Shown: positions 53,900 to 62,973 of the stretch, one piece after another
How positions within the stretch are numbered: position 1 is the stretch's first letter
How the letters are laid out: each line of letters begins with the position of its first letter
The notes under the pieces: model-generated
Told to the model about the DNA's origin: nothing
Databases searched by the model: none
Seen by the model: the letters and a program-made list of their open reading frames with translations, nothing else
Source: Micrococcaceae bacterium RIT 802
Lineage (GTDB): Bacteria; Actinomycetota; Actinomycetes; Actinomycetales; Micrococcaceae
Direction: 5' to 3'
Length of the DNA: 64,000 bases
NCBI GenBank assembly: GCA_016892645.1
Contig: JAFEMX010000011.1
Span: 62,001-126,000, forward strand
Translations under genes and position numbers: made by a program

Positions 53900-55081
53900 A
53901 TGACTGGCATCACAGCAGAGGGAACGACCATCATCCGCGGAGCGGTCCTCGAGACGATCGGCGCGGGGCAGCCGTTCGCCGACTCCACTCCCCTGCGCAT
54001 CCAGGAACTCCGCTTGGACGCCCCGGGGCCCGGCGAGGTCCGCATCCGGATCGAGGCGGCAGGGGTCTGCCATTCGGACCTGTCGGTCGTGGACGGCAAC
54101 CGGGTCCGTCCCGTGCCGATGCTGCTGGGGCACGAGGCGGCGGGGATTGTCGAGGAGCTGGGCGAGGGCGTGGACGACCTCGACATCGGCCAACGGGTGG
54201 TCATGGTCTTCCTGCCCCGCTGCGGTCAGTGCCCGGAGTGCGCCACCGATGGCCGGCTGCCCTGTTCGGCCGGCAGCGCATCGAACAACGCCGGCGAACT
54301 GCTCGGTGGCGGCCGCCGGCTGCGCCGCGGAACGGCTGCGGACGCAGAGCCGGTCCACCACCACCTGGGGGTATCGGGATTCGCGACCGGCGCCGTCGTG
54401 GACCGCCGTTCCGTGGTTCCGGTCGATGCCGACGTCCCACCGGAGATTGCCGCGGTGCTGGGATGCGCGGTGCTCACCGGCGGCGGTGCCGTACTCAACG
54501 CTGCCCGCCCGGGGACCCAGGACGACATCATCGTCGTCGGCCTCGGCGGCGTCGGCATGGCCGCACTCATGGTGGCCCGCGCCGTCACGTCCGGACGGGT
54601 GACCGGGATCGACCAGCAGCCGGACAAGCTCCAGCTGGCCCGCGAGCTCGGGGCCGATGCGGCACTGACGCCGGACCAGGCCACCGAAAACGACGTGTCC
54701 GCCCCCTACGTCATCGAGGCAGCCGGGCACCCGGTCGCCTTCGAAACGGCCGTGGGGCTCACGGGCCCCGGCGGCACGACGGTCACCGTCGGCCTCCCCG
54801 CACCCGATGCCGTCTCCCGGATCAGCCCGCTGGGGCTGACGGCCCAGGCCCGGTCCATCATCGGGTCCTATCTCGGCTCGGCGGTCCCGGCACGCGACAT
54901 CCCGCGCTTCGTCGAACTCTGGCGGGCGGGAAAGCTGCCGCTGGAACGCCTCATCACCCGGCACATACGGCTGGAGGACATCAACGAGGCGATGGACGAG
55001 CTGGCCGCCGGTCGGGCGGTCCGGCAGGTCATCGACTTCCGGAGTGAGCGGCTGCAGCGATCCGGTCCACGGCCTCGATGA
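53900..55081 (+). CDS. zinc-dependent alcohol dehydrogenase
   Basis: A 393-residue medium-chain dehydrogenase. Catalytic zinc ligands are in GVCHSDLS and LLGHEAAGIVEE with Asp/Cys later in the chain. The structural zinc lobe CGQCPECATDGRLPC is intact (C-x2-C-x2-C-x7-C), and the Rossmann motif GLGGVGMAALMVARA follows. Oxidises alcohols with NAD+; the substrate is not readable, and the long N-terminal ~20 residues are unusual. The 3' end overlaps the convergent aminotransferase gene by 53 bp. Confidence 0.9.
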   Translation: MTGITAEGTTIIRGAVLETIGAGQPFADSTPLRIQELRLDAPGPGEVRIRIEAAGVCHSDLSVVDGNRVRPVPMLLGHEAAGIVEELGEGVDDLDIGQRVVMVFLPRCGQCPECATDGRLPCSAGSASNNAGELLGGGRRLRRGTAADAEPVHHHLGVSGFATGAVVDRRSVVPVDADVPPEIAAVLGCAVLTGGGAVLNAARPGTQDDIIVVGLGGVGMAALMVARAVTSGRVTGIDQQPDKLQLARELGADAALTPDQATENDVSAPYVIEAAGHPVAFETAVGLTGPGGTTVTVGLPAPDAVSRISPLGLTAQARSIIGSYLGSAVPARDIPRFVELWRAGKLPLERLITRHIRLEDINEAMDELAAGRAVRQVIDFRSERLQRSGPRPR

Positions 55082-56198
55082 CCATCCCGGGAGCACAGGC
55101 CAGGTTCATCCGGGCGAACCCGGCGCCCTGGGTGCCGAAATCCAGTCCGCTGACCAGGGCGACCCGGGCCCGCTCGAGCGCGTAGGCCGCGGGATCATCA
55201 CCCCATCCCAGCCCGCGCAGGTCCAGCCAGGCCAGATAGGACGCGTCCGGGCGGCGCCAGCGGACGGCGGGGAGCTTCTCGGCCAGTTGTCCATCCAGCA
55301 GGGCCACGTTCGACTCGATGGCGGCAACGGTCGAGGCCAACCAGTCCCGGCTGGCGCCGAAGCCCTCGCGGGTGGCGATGAGCCCGAACAGCCCGGTCCT
55401 CCCGGCCACCTCCTCGGGCAGCGAGCGGATCAGCTCTGCCATCGGTTCGGACTCCGCGGCGAACATGGCCGTCTTCAGGCCGGCGAGGTTGAACGCCTTG
55501 CTGCCGGATTCGGCGGCGATGCCATGTTCGCGGGCCTCGTCGGAGACGCTCAGGTAGGGGGTGAAGCGCGTCCCGGCATGCGTCAGCGGTGCGTGGATCT
55601 CGTCGCTGACGACGAATGCCCCGTGGCGGGCCACCACGCGGGAGAGACGGGTCAGCGTGGCACGGTCGTGGACGAGTCCGACGGGGTTGTGCGGATTGCA
55701 CAGCAGCACGGCCCTCGCCCCGGCGGCCAGCGCCCGGTCGATCCCGTCCACGTCGAGGTGGTAGGCATCGGCCTCGTCGAGCAGGGGGACCTCGACGACG
55801 GTGCCGCCGGCTTCGGGGATCAGGTCGAAGAACGGCGGGTAGACCGGAGGGGTGATGACCACTCCGTCGCCCGGTGAGATCAACCGCCGCAGCGATTCGA
55901 CGATGACCACGCTGACGTCGGTGGTGTAGGCCATCCGGTCCGGCGGCGGGGACCAGTCCCAGGCGTCGGCCGCGAAGTCGGAGAACGCCGCCGCGGCCCG
56001 GGTGTCGTGGGGGTTGATGTAGCCGGTATCCCCCGCGTCGATCGCCTCGCGCAGGGCCGCCTTGATGGCCGGGGCCAGTCCGTAGTCCATTTCCGCGACG
56101 AACAACGGCAGCACGTCCTCCGGGTGGGCCGTCCACTTCTCGCTGGTGCGGCGGCGCAGGACCTCGATCGGGTCGGCGGGGGTCATCATCCTGGTCAT
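55029..56198 (-). CDS. MalY/PatB-type PLP-dependent C-S lyase/aminotransferase
   Basis: A 389-residue fold-type I PLP enzyme. The PLP lysine is in ESGSKAFNLAGLKTA, with the conserved NPHNPVG segment and VSDEIHAPLTHAGTRF. MalY/PatB proteins cleave cystathionine and other C-S bonds or transaminate. It starts 25 bp after the glutathione peroxidase stop, with GAAGGAG before the ATG, so a shared thiol/redox operon is plausible. Confidence 0.9.
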   Translation of the reverse strand: MTRMMTPADPIEVLRRRTSEKWTAHPEDVLPLFVAEMDYGLAPAIKAALREAIDAGDTGYINPHDTRAAAAFSDFAADAWDWSPPPDRMAYTTDVSVVIVESLRRLISPGDGVVITPPVYPPFFDLIPEAGGTVVEVPLLDEADAYHLDVDGIDRALAAGARAVLLCNPHNPVGLVHDRATLTRLSRVVARHGAFVVSDEIHAPLTHAGTRFTPYLSVSDEAREHGIAAESGSKAFNLAGLKTAMFAAESEPMAELIRSLPEEVAGRTGLFGLIATREGFGASRDWLASTVAAIESNVALLDGQLAEKLPAVRWRRPDASYLAWLDLRGLGWGDDPAAYALERARVALVSGLDFGTQGAGFARMNLACAPGMVIEAVDRIAAAAHSGSR

Positions 56199-56223
56199 GT
56201 CTCCTTCTCGGTCGAACGGTGCC

Positions 56224-56718
56224 CTACAGGGCGGCGCGCACCGCGTCGACGAGTTCGTCGGAGAGCGGCTCCACGTTGGAGCGGAACCGCCCCAGGATCT
56301 GGCCGTCGCGGCCGATGAGGAACTTCTCGAAGTTCCAGGCCACCTCCTGGACGGATCCCGTCGGGTAGGCGGTGAGCTCGCGGTAGAGCGGATGGGCTTC
56401 GGGTCCGTTGACGTTGGCCTTGCGGGCCAGGGGGAACGTCACCCCGTAGTTGGCCTGGCAGAACTGCCCGATCTGCGCATCGGTACCCGGCTCCTGCTCC
56501 TTGAACTGGTTGCACGGGACCCCCAGCACCGCCAGGCCCTGCGCCCGGTGGGATGTGTACAGTTCCTCCAGCCCCTCGTACTGGGGAGTGAATCCGCATT
56601 TGGAGGCGACATTGACGACGAGGACGACCTGCCCGCCGAAGGCCTCCCCGAACCTGGTCTCGGTTCCGTCGTTCAGGGTGAGCTGTATGTCCTGCAGGGT
56701 GGAGACGGCGTTGTCCAT
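56224..56718 (-). CDS. glutathione peroxidase-family thiol peroxidase
   Basis: A 164-residue GPx-fold peroxidase with the active Cys in NVASKCGFTPQYEGLE, the conserved Gln/Asn/Trp of the catalytic tetrad in CNQFKEQEPG and AWNFEKFLI, and a probable resolving Cys at NQFKEQEPGTDAQIGQFCQ. Actinobacterial forms use thioredoxin or mycothiol-linked electrons rather than glutathione. GGAAGG precedes the ATG. First gene of a two-gene unit with malY-like. Confidence 0.93.
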   Translation of the reverse strand: MDNAVSTLQDIQLTLNDGTETRFGEAFGGQVVLVVNVASKCGFTPQYEGLEELYTSHRAQGLAVLGVPCNQFKEQEPGTDAQIGQFCQANYGVTFPLARKANVNGPEAHPLYRELTAYPTGSVQEVAWNFEKFLIGRDGQILGRFRSNVEPLSDELVDAVRAAL

Positions 56719-56787
56719 GGTGGCCTTCCTTCGCTGGGTCGGGGGTCACGGCCAGTCTAGCCATGCCCCGCCGGCGCCCCGAAGCCG

Positions 56788-57573
56788 TCAGCGGCCGGCA
56801 AAACGGTTGACGCGGTGCGCTGAATCCGGGTGGGCCGACAGTGCCGCGATGGACGCCGATTCATCCCGAAGATGCGCCGCATACCCCTCGATCATGCCGG
56901 CCCGGAGCAACCTTTTCGTCGGCCCCAGGGTCTGCACGGCTCCCTGGAGGAAGGCGTCTTCGGCCACGGTGAGTTCCCCGTCGAAGACGGCAGCCGGCGC
57001 GGATGCGTTCGCCAGGCCCCAGGCCACGGCCTCGTTGCCCGAGAGCCGGCGTCCACCCAGCGTCATCTCCACCGACCGTGGATGGCCGACCGCCCGGGGC
57101 AGCAGATAGGACACCCCGGTGTCCGGGGTCAATCCGACGCCGGAATATGCGGCCAGCAACGTGGCTTCCTCCGCGACCAGCACCCAGTCGGCATTGAGCA
57201 CCAGGCCGAGCCCCGCCCCTGCGGCGGCGCCGTTGACCCCGGCCACCACCAGCAACCGGGTCGTGACCATGGCCAGGGCCACTTCGTGGGCCGCGTCGGC
57301 CAGCTCGGCGAGGTACGCGGGGCGTTGTTCCGTCGGATGCCCGGCGATGCTCCGGACATCCCCGCCGCCGCAGAAGAACCGTCCGGTTCCGGTCAGCGTC
57401 AGCACGTGCACGTCGGGGTCGGCTTCGGCGGCGCGGAGGGCGGCCAGTATCCCGCGCGCCATCTTCAGGTTCAGGGCGTTGCCCTCTTCGGCCCGGTCCA
57501 GGACGAGGCGGACGAGCCCGGGGCGTCGTTGGGTGCGGATCACCGTCGGGGCGTCGCGTGGTTCCACACTCAT
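56788..57573 (-). CDS. enoyl-CoA hydratase/isomerase family protein
   Basis: A 261-residue crotonase-fold enzyme: the oxyanion-hole segments NGAAAGAGLGLVLNADWVL and the catalytic-region GVGLTPDTGVSYLLPRAVG are visible; the typical Glu pair of hydratases is not obvious at both positions, so isomerase or another crotonase reaction cannot be excluded. The ATG overlaps the stop of the acyl-CoA ligase (ATGA), so the two are translated together. Confidence 0.88.
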   Translation of the reverse strand: MSVEPRDAPTVIRTQRRPGLVRLVLDRAEEGNALNLKMARGILAALRAAEADPDVHVLTLTGTGRFFCGGGDVRSIAGHPTEQRPAYLAELADAAHEVALAMVTTRLLVVAGVNGAAAGAGLGLVLNADWVLVAEEATLLAAYSGVGLTPDTGVSYLLPRAVGHPRSVEMTLGGRRLSGNEAVAWGLANASAPAAVFDGELTVAEDAFLQGAVQTLGPTKRLLRAGMIEGYAAHLRDESASIAALSAHPDSAHRVNRFAGR

Positions 57574-59144
57574 CCCTGTCCGCCGGTTCGTTCCGCCCGC
57601 AGTTCGCGTTTGAGGAGCTTGCCCGATTGGTTGCGCGGCAACTCGGCGACGAAGTCAACGCGCTTGGGAACCTTGTAGTCGGCGATCCGGGCCTTGACGT
57701 GCGCGCGCACGCCCTCGGCCGTCAGGGAGGCGCCTTCCCTGAGGACAACGACGGCGGTGATCGCCTCGATCCACCGCTCGTCGGCCACGCCCACGACGGC
57801 GACCTCTGCCACCTCGGGGATCTCGTAGATGCAGTCCTCGACCTCGCGGGGGGCCACGAGGATGCCGCCGGTATTGATGACGTCCTTGATCCGGTCGACG
57901 ACCTGGATGTAGCCCTGGGCGTCCCGGGTGACCTGGTCCCCGGAACGGAACCAGCCCTCGGCGAAGGCCTCGGCGGTGGCGTCGGGCTTGTTCCAGTAGC
58001 CGGACATCAGCTGGGGCGAGCGGTATTGGATCTCGCCCGGTTCGCCGGGGCCCGCGATGGCACCGTCTGCGGTGACGACGCGGGCCTCGACGTTGTAGAC
58101 GGGAAGGCCGCAGGAGGCGGGACGGGCATCATGGGCTTCCGGGCGCAGGACGGTGCAGAGCGGGCCGAGTTCCGATTGCCCGAAGCAGTTGTAGAAGCCG
58201 ATGGCCGGGTAGCGGGAGCGCAGCCGCTGCAGCACCGTCACCGGCATGATGGAGGCGCCGTACTGGGCCTTGGCCAGCGAGGAGAGGTCGCGGTTCTCCA
58301 TGTCCGGGTGGTTGCTCAGCGGAACCCAGACGGTGGGTGCGAGGAACAGCGACCCGATGTGCTCCTCCTCCACCCGGCGCAGGATTTCCCCGATATCCGG
58401 TTTCGCGATCAGGCGCACGGTGGCCCCGAGCGAGAGGTAGGGCAGCAGGAAGACGTGCATGGCCGCCGAGTGGTAGAGCGGCATGGCGACCAGCGGTCGG
58501 TCCTCCGCGGTGAAGTCCAGCGCGATGACCGAGGAGACGTATTCGGCGACCAGCGCCTCGTGGGTCATCATCGCGCCCTTGGGTGCCGAGGTGGTGCCGG
58601 AGGTGTACAGCAGCTGGACCAGGTCGCTCCCGAGGACGGAGACGTCGACCGGGGAGGAGTCGGCTGCCGCGTCCCGTGCGGTCTCCAGCATCGACGGCAC
58701 GTCGGCCTGTGTGTCCGGAAGCATCGGCCAGACCTGCTGGACATCCGGAGCCCTGCCGTCCGCCCGGACCTGGTCGACCAGGGGCCGCAGCGCTGAATCC
58801 GCCACGACGAGGCTGGCACCGGAATCCTCCAGCACGTAGCCGAGTTCGTCGCCCTTGAGCGCGAAGTTCACCGGAACGTGGACCAGGCCCGCTTCGGCGC
58901 ACGCCAGATACAAAATGGCGTAGGCGTCCGAGTTCATCCCGTACGTCGCGATGCGGGCGCCTGCGGGCAAACCCAGCGAGAGAAGGCGGTGGGCCACCCG
59001 GTGGACCGCTTCCTCCAGCCCGGCGTAGGTCCACTGCCGGTCCTCGAAGTGGATGGCGGTCGCCTGGCCGTTGCGCGAGACGGACCGGCGCAAGACGGAA
59101 CCGATGGTGTTCTCCCGTCCGGCCGACGTGGATGGTGAAGTCAT
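57570..59144 (-). CDS. acyl-CoA ligase (class I adenylate-forming enzyme)
   Basis: A 524-residue ANL enzyme that activates a carboxylic acid with ATP and CoA. The P-loop signature LLYTSGTTSAPKGAMMTH, the A5-like YNCFGQSELG, the A7 YRSPQLMSGYWNKPDATAEAF and RSGDQVTRDAQGYIQVVDRIKD, and the C-terminal Lys region NQSGKLLKREL are intact. It resembles fatty-acid and crotonobetaine-type ligases. GGAAGG precedes the ATG. It forms an operon with the enoyl-CoA hydratase downstream. Confidence 0.92.
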   Translation of the reverse strand: MTSPSTSAGRENTIGSVLRRSVSRNGQATAIHFEDRQWTYAGLEEAVHRVAHRLLSLGLPAGARIATYGMNSDAYAILYLACAEAGLVHVPVNFALKGDELGYVLEDSGASLVVADSALRPLVDQVRADGRAPDVQQVWPMLPDTQADVPSMLETARDAAADSSPVDVSVLGSDLVQLLYTSGTTSAPKGAMMTHEALVAEYVSSVIALDFTAEDRPLVAMPLYHSAAMHVFLLPYLSLGATVRLIAKPDIGEILRRVEEEHIGSLFLAPTVWVPLSNHPDMENRDLSSLAKAQYGASIMPVTVLQRLRSRYPAIGFYNCFGQSELGPLCTVLRPEAHDARPASCGLPVYNVEARVVTADGAIAGPGEPGEIQYRSPQLMSGYWNKPDATAEAFAEGWFRSGDQVTRDAQGYIQVVDRIKDVINTGGILVAPREVEDCIYEIPEVAEVAVVGVADERWIEAITAVVVLREGASLTAEGVRAHVKARIADYKVPKRVDFVAELPRNQSGKLLKRELRAERTGGQG

Positions 59145-59300
59145 GGTGGCGTTCCTTCCGCGCAGGGCCCCTCATGCGTCGTCCGACGTGGAGCGTGGCT
59201 TGGGCCACACTCTATGAGGGGTCCGCGTTCGTCCGCTACCCCCTGCTACCCGCCGGTAGGCGGCGACCGGTTGCAGGGGCCGTCCGGACCCCGACTCGCG

Positions 59301-61265
59301 TCAGCCGGCGGCAGCGGCAGGGATGCGCCCGCCGGCCAGCACCATCGCCACCTGCCGCTCGGAGAGCTTGTGCCGCAGGGTGACGTCCTTGCCACCCAGG
59401 GTGGCGGAGACGTCGTGCCCTTCCTGGAGTTGTCCATGCACCCCGCTGATGACCAGCCGCGCCCCCGGGGCACCGTCGTCGTAATCGGCGGGGTCGGTGA
59501 ATTCGAGGCCGAGGATGCCGAAGTTGGCCAGGTTCTGCCAGTGGATGCGGGCGAAGGACTTCGCGACCACGACCCGCAGCCCCAGGTAGCGCGGGGCGAT
59601 GACCGCGTGCTCCCGCGAGGACCCCTGCCCATAGTTCTCCCCGGCGACGACGGCGTGCCCACCCTCGGCGTCCTTCGCGTGGGCGGGGTAGTCGGCGTCG
59701 ATGCGGGTGAAGCTGAACTCGGCGATCTTGGGGATGTTGCTGCGGAACGGCAGCACCCGCGAGCCGGCCGGCATGATCTCGTCGGTGGAGACGTTGTCAT
59801 CCATCTGGAGCAGGATCGGCAGGTCGAGGTCATCCGCGATGGCGTCGAAATCGGGCAGGGACGAGATGTTGGATCCCTTCACCAGTTCGACGGCCGCGGC
59901 CTCCTCCGGTGCCAGCGGGGGCTGGAGCATGTCGGTGTTCTGGCTGAACGTCGTCGGCAGGTCGGGGTGCGGATAGGCAAGGCCGAGGTCACGGCCCAGC
60001 TCGCGCGGATCGGTGATCTTGCCGGTCAGTGCGGCGGCCGCCGCGGTCTCGGGGGAGCACAGCCAGACGGCATCCTCCTCCGTCCCGGAACGGCCGGGGA
60101 AGTTCCGGGGCATCGTGCGCAGGCTGTTCCGGCCCGTCGCCGGCGCCTGCCCCATGCCGATGCACCCCATGCATCCCGACTGGTGGATGCGGGCGCCGGC
60201 GCCGACCAGGCGGGTCAGCCATCCGCCGGAGATGAGGTCGGCCAGGACCTCGCGGGAGGTGGGGTTCACGTCGACGGAGACCTGCGGGTGCGCCTGGCGC
60301 CCGGACAGGATGTCCGCGAAGACGGCGAAGTCGCGTAGGCCGGGGTTCGCGGAGGAACCGACGACCACCTGGAAGACGTCCTCCCCCGCGGCTTCGGCCA
60401 CGGTGACCACGTTCCCGGGCGAGGACGGTTTGGCGATGAGCGGCTCGAGCGTGGAGAGGTCGATGGAGTCGGTCAGGTCGTAGGTGGCCTCGGCGTCGGC
60501 GACCAGTTCCGTGAAGTCGTCCGGGCGGCCGACGGCCGTGAGGTAGTCGCGCACGGCGCTGTCGGCCGGGAACACGGTGGTGGTGGCGCCCAGCTCGGCG
60601 CCCATGTTCGCGATGACGTGGCGATCCATCGCCGTCAAGCCGTCCAAGCCCGGGCCGTGGTATTCGATGATCCGCCCGACGCCGCCCTTCACGCCGTGGC
60701 GGCGCAGCATCTCGAGGACCACGTCCTTCGCCGAGACCCAGTCCGGAAGCGTCCCCGTCAGTTCGATGCCCCAGATCTCCGGCATGGTCACGTAGAGCGG
60801 TTGGCCGGCCATCGCCATGGCCACCTCGAGCCCGCCGACGCCGACGGCGAGCATGCCGATGGCCCCGGCGGCGCAGGTGTGGGAGTCGGAGCCGACCATC
60901 GTCGCCCCGGGCTTGCCGAAACGCGACTGGTGGACCGGGTGGGAGACCCCGTTGCCCGCCTTGGAGTACCAGAGGCCGAACCGCTGGGCCGCCGATTGCA
61001 GGAACATGTGGTCTTCGGGGTTCTTCTCGTCGGTCTGCAACAGGTTGTGGTCGACGTACTGGGCCGACAGCTCGGTCTTCACCCGGTCAAGTCCCATCGC
61101 CTCGAGCTCCAACATGACCATCGTCCCCGTGGCGTCCTGTGTCAGCGTCTGGTCGATGGCGATGCCGACTTCCGTGCCGGGATTCATCGCCCCCTCCACG
61201 AGGTGCGAGGCGATCAGCTGCTGGGCGACGTTGCGGGCTGGCACTTGGTTGGACTGCGTGGTCAT
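59301..61265 (-). CDS. short-form aconitate hydratase (TIGR01342-like)
   Basis: A 654-residue aconitase/IPM-dehydratase-family protein, shorter than the 880-930-residue AcnA. The Fe-S Cys pair is in HQSGCMGCIGMGQ. The place of the first Cys ligand (GSC-TN in canonical aconitases) reads VVGSSANPGLRDF, while a Cys follows the HT motif in GSDSHTCAAG. The C-terminal swivel domain begins ENYGQGSSREHAVIAP. It is probably the citrate/isocitrate interconverting enzyme or a homolog for another hydroxy-acid. GGAGGGGAG precedes the ATG. Confidence 0.88.
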   Translation of the reverse strand: MTTQSNQVPARNVAQQLIASHLVEGAMNPGTEVGIAIDQTLTQDATGTMVMLELEAMGLDRVKTELSAQYVDHNLLQTDEKNPEDHMFLQSAAQRFGLWYSKAGNGVSHPVHQSRFGKPGATMVGSDSHTCAAGAIGMLAVGVGGLEVAMAMAGQPLYVTMPEIWGIELTGTLPDWVSAKDVVLEMLRRHGVKGGVGRIIEYHGPGLDGLTAMDRHVIANMGAELGATTTVFPADSAVRDYLTAVGRPDDFTELVADAEATYDLTDSIDLSTLEPLIAKPSSPGNVVTVAEAAGEDVFQVVVGSSANPGLRDFAVFADILSGRQAHPQVSVDVNPTSREVLADLISGGWLTRLVGAGARIHQSGCMGCIGMGQAPATGRNSLRTMPRNFPGRSGTEEDAVWLCSPETAAAAALTGKITDPRELGRDLGLAYPHPDLPTTFSQNTDMLQPPLAPEEAAAVELVKGSNISSLPDFDAIADDLDLPILLQMDDNVSTDEIMPAGSRVLPFRSNIPKIAEFSFTRIDADYPAHAKDAEGGHAVVAGENYGQGSSREHAVIAPRYLGLRVVVAKSFARIHWQNLANFGILGLEFTDPADYDDGAPGARLVISGVHGQLQEGHDVSATLGGKDVTLRHKLSERQVAMVLAGGRIPAAAAG

Positions 61266-61369
61266 GGTGGGCTCCCCTCCGGCAGGCGGTCCGCCACCGG
61301 GCCGGCTGCGGACCCACTGCCCATGCTAGGCACAAAGCGGGGAAGCAAACAGGGGCCGCGTCGGGCAAA

Positions 61370-61411
61370 CAAAAGCGGCTCCGACGTCGTTCCTTGTCAG
61401 AGCCGCTTTTG
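61370..61411 (-). terminator. terminator downstream of tRNA-Ser
   Basis: A perfect 12-bp stem (61370-61381 with 61400-61411) just beyond the tRNA 3' end on the minus strand, followed by a T-rich run there. Confidence 0.8.
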
Positions 61412-61417
61412 TATCCG

Positions 61418-61502
61418 CGGAGGATGGGGGATTTGAACCCCCGAGGGCGTGAACCCAACACGCGTTCCAGGCGTGCGCCATAGGCCGCTAGGCGAATCCT
61501 CC
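61418..61502 (-). tRNA. tRNA-Ser (anticodon GGA)
   Basis: Read on the minus strand, the acceptor stem GGAGGAT pairs with ATCCTCC with discriminator G. The anticodon stem CACGC/GCGTG encloses CTGGAAC with anticodon GGA (serine codons UCC/UCU). The long variable arm of class II tRNA is present (about 20 nt between the anticodon and T arms), as is GGTTCAAATCC in the T arm. CCA is not encoded. 85 nt. Confidence 0.95.
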
Positions 61503-61668
61503 AGATTGCCCAAAAGAGCAGGCTCCAGCTTACCGGACAATTCCCCGCAGGCCGAATCGGACTCACCCGAACTCCGTCCTTGGCACCACGGAGCCATCAT
61601 GCCAGGGGGTGACGCGTGCCGGAGCAGAACAATCCCGCGGGCCGATCCGCCACCCCGACGGCGCTCCG

Positions 61669-61681
61669 TAGCGTCGAACCC
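61669..61681 (+). promoter_or_regulatory. leaderless-type -10 element of the lipoprotein gene
   Basis: TAGCGT at 61669-61674, 7 nt before ATG 61682, with no Shine-Dalgarno. Confidence 0.55.
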
Positions 61682-62248
61682 ATGAACGTCACACCGACCT
61701 CACGTATCCGCACGCTCATGGCCGTCACCGGCGTCGGAGCCGTCCTCCTCACGGCCACCGGCTGCAGCGCGATCGCCCTGCCCACCGGTGCCGAATACGA
61801 CAAATCCGCAAGCTACGAGTTCACGGACCTGCAGGATGCGGACGCACGGCGGGTCCTCCCGTCCTGGACACCGGAGGACGCCAGCAACATCAAGGAGGAA
61901 CAGCGCACGACAGGGAACGAACGGCTCATCGTCATGGACGTGGCGGCACAGAGGACACCCTCCCCCTGCACCGCACTGGAGACCCCCGGCCTGCCGACCG
62001 CCGCGGAGATCCAACGTGGCCTGGCACAAGAGGGCACCCCCCGGGCCGACGTCAAGGACCAGGCAGCGGACCAGCGCACCACCGCTCTGCTGGAGGCCGA
62101 CTGGTGGCCCGCGGGCCGGGAGGACAAGGCCACCCACCTGTGTGGAAAGTGGTGGATCTCCGTCGAAGACGGGACGCTCTATGCCTACACGCCCGAAACC
62201 CACTCCGTGGCCGAAGGAGTGCAGAACGACCGCACCGAGAAGAACTAG
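61682..62248 (+). CDS. putative lipoprotein of unknown function
   Basis: A 188-residue protein with a type II signal peptide (hydrophobic MAVTGVGAVLLTATG then Cys at about 28, lipobox TATGC). The mature part is soluble and polar with two further Cys (SPCTAL and LCGKWW) that could form a disulphide. No named domain is recognised. Expected location is the outer face of the membrane. ATG 61682 is supported by the promoter geometry. Confidence 0.8.
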   Translation: MNVTPTSRIRTLMAVTGVGAVLLTATGCSAIALPTGAEYDKSASYEFTDLQDADARRVLPSWTPEDASNIKEEQRTTGNERLIVMDVAAQRTPSPCTALETPGLPTAAEIQRGLAQEGTPRADVKDQAADQRTTALLEADWWPAGREDKATHLCGKWWISVEDGTLYAYTPETHSVAEGVQNDRTEKN

Positions 62249-62277
62249 CTGCGGACCGGGGACACCCCGATGTCAGG

Positions 62278-62290
62278 TACACTATCTGTC
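62278..62290 (+). promoter_or_regulatory. -10 element of the SRP RNA gene
   Basis: TACACT at 62278-62283 followed by 7 nt to the presumed RNA 5' end at 62291. Confidence 0.5.
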
Positions 62291-62379
62291 GGCCCCTCAT
62301 GTGGTGTCATCCCGCCGAACTCCCCCAGGACCGGAAGGTAGCAAGGGTAGGTGGGCTCTGGCAGGTGCATGAGGGGTCT
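62291..62379 (+). ncRNA. ffs: signal recognition particle RNA, small (4.5S) type
   Basis: A roughly 90-nt hairpin whose ends GCCCCTCATG and CATGAGGGG pair, with the conserved apical SRP54-binding loop CCAGGACCGGAAGGTAGCAA. A T-rich stretch (TCTTTACTTTG) follows. The RNA binds Ffh and targets nascent membrane and exported proteins. It lies between the lipoprotein gene and the end of the VOC gene, upstream of gluQ-dnaX as often seen in actinobacteria. Ends are approximate to about 5 nt. Confidence 0.92.
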
Positions 62380-62441
62380 TTACTTTGCCCGGCCCGACGC
62401 CTCTCCTCATGGCGATGCCTTTGCCTCACGGCGGCGCGATG

Positions 62442-62819
62442 CTAGCTGTCTGCCGGACCGCCCGGTTCCCACAGCTGCACGACGTTCCCCTCCGGATCCG
62501 CCAGACTGGCGAATCGACCCATCGGATACGTTTCCGCATCGACCTCCACCTCGACGCCGGCCGAGCGCAGCTGCCCGACCATGGCCGCGAGATCGCGCAC
62601 CCTGAAATTGATCGACCAGGACCGGGACGCATCCCCCAACATGGTCGTATCCGGGCCCATCGGGGCGAACGCCGTCGTCCCGGCTTCCTGCGCCCATGGG
62701 CGGTCCTCCATGGATTGCGGCACGCGGTCGACGCCGAGCATGGTCGCATACCACTCGGCCAGGCCGTCGGGGTCCTCGGAGCGGAAGAAGAACCCGCCGA
62801 TTCCGGTCACGCGTTCCAT
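62442..62819 (-). CDS. VOC-family (glyoxalase-like) protein
   Basis: A 125-residue vicinal-oxygen-chelate-fold protein: MERVTGIGGFFFRSEDPDGLAEWYATMLGV, SINFRVRDLAAMVGQLRSAGVEV, and the usual ending FASLADPEGNVVQLWEP. Typical partner metal sites are only partly evident; the substrate is unknown. The start at 62819 follows GGAAAGGTGG. Divergent from gluQ. Confidence 0.85.
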   Translation of the reverse strand: MERVTGIGGFFFRSEDPDGLAEWYATMLGVDRVPQSMEDRPWAQEAGTTAFAPMGPDTTMLGDASRSWSINFRVRDLAAMVGQLRSAGVEVEVDAETYPMGRFASLADPEGNVVQLWEPGGPADS

Positions 62820-62973
62820 GTGCCACCCACCTTTCCTGGCGCAGATCCTTCCACGCCCACCCCTCCCCCACAAGACCCGGGCGGCCGCCGGCCAACGGCC
62901 ACCGTGGCGTAATCTGGGTCGGGTCCCGGGCACGGCGGGGCCACCACGAACCACCATCTGCCAGGAGGCCACC

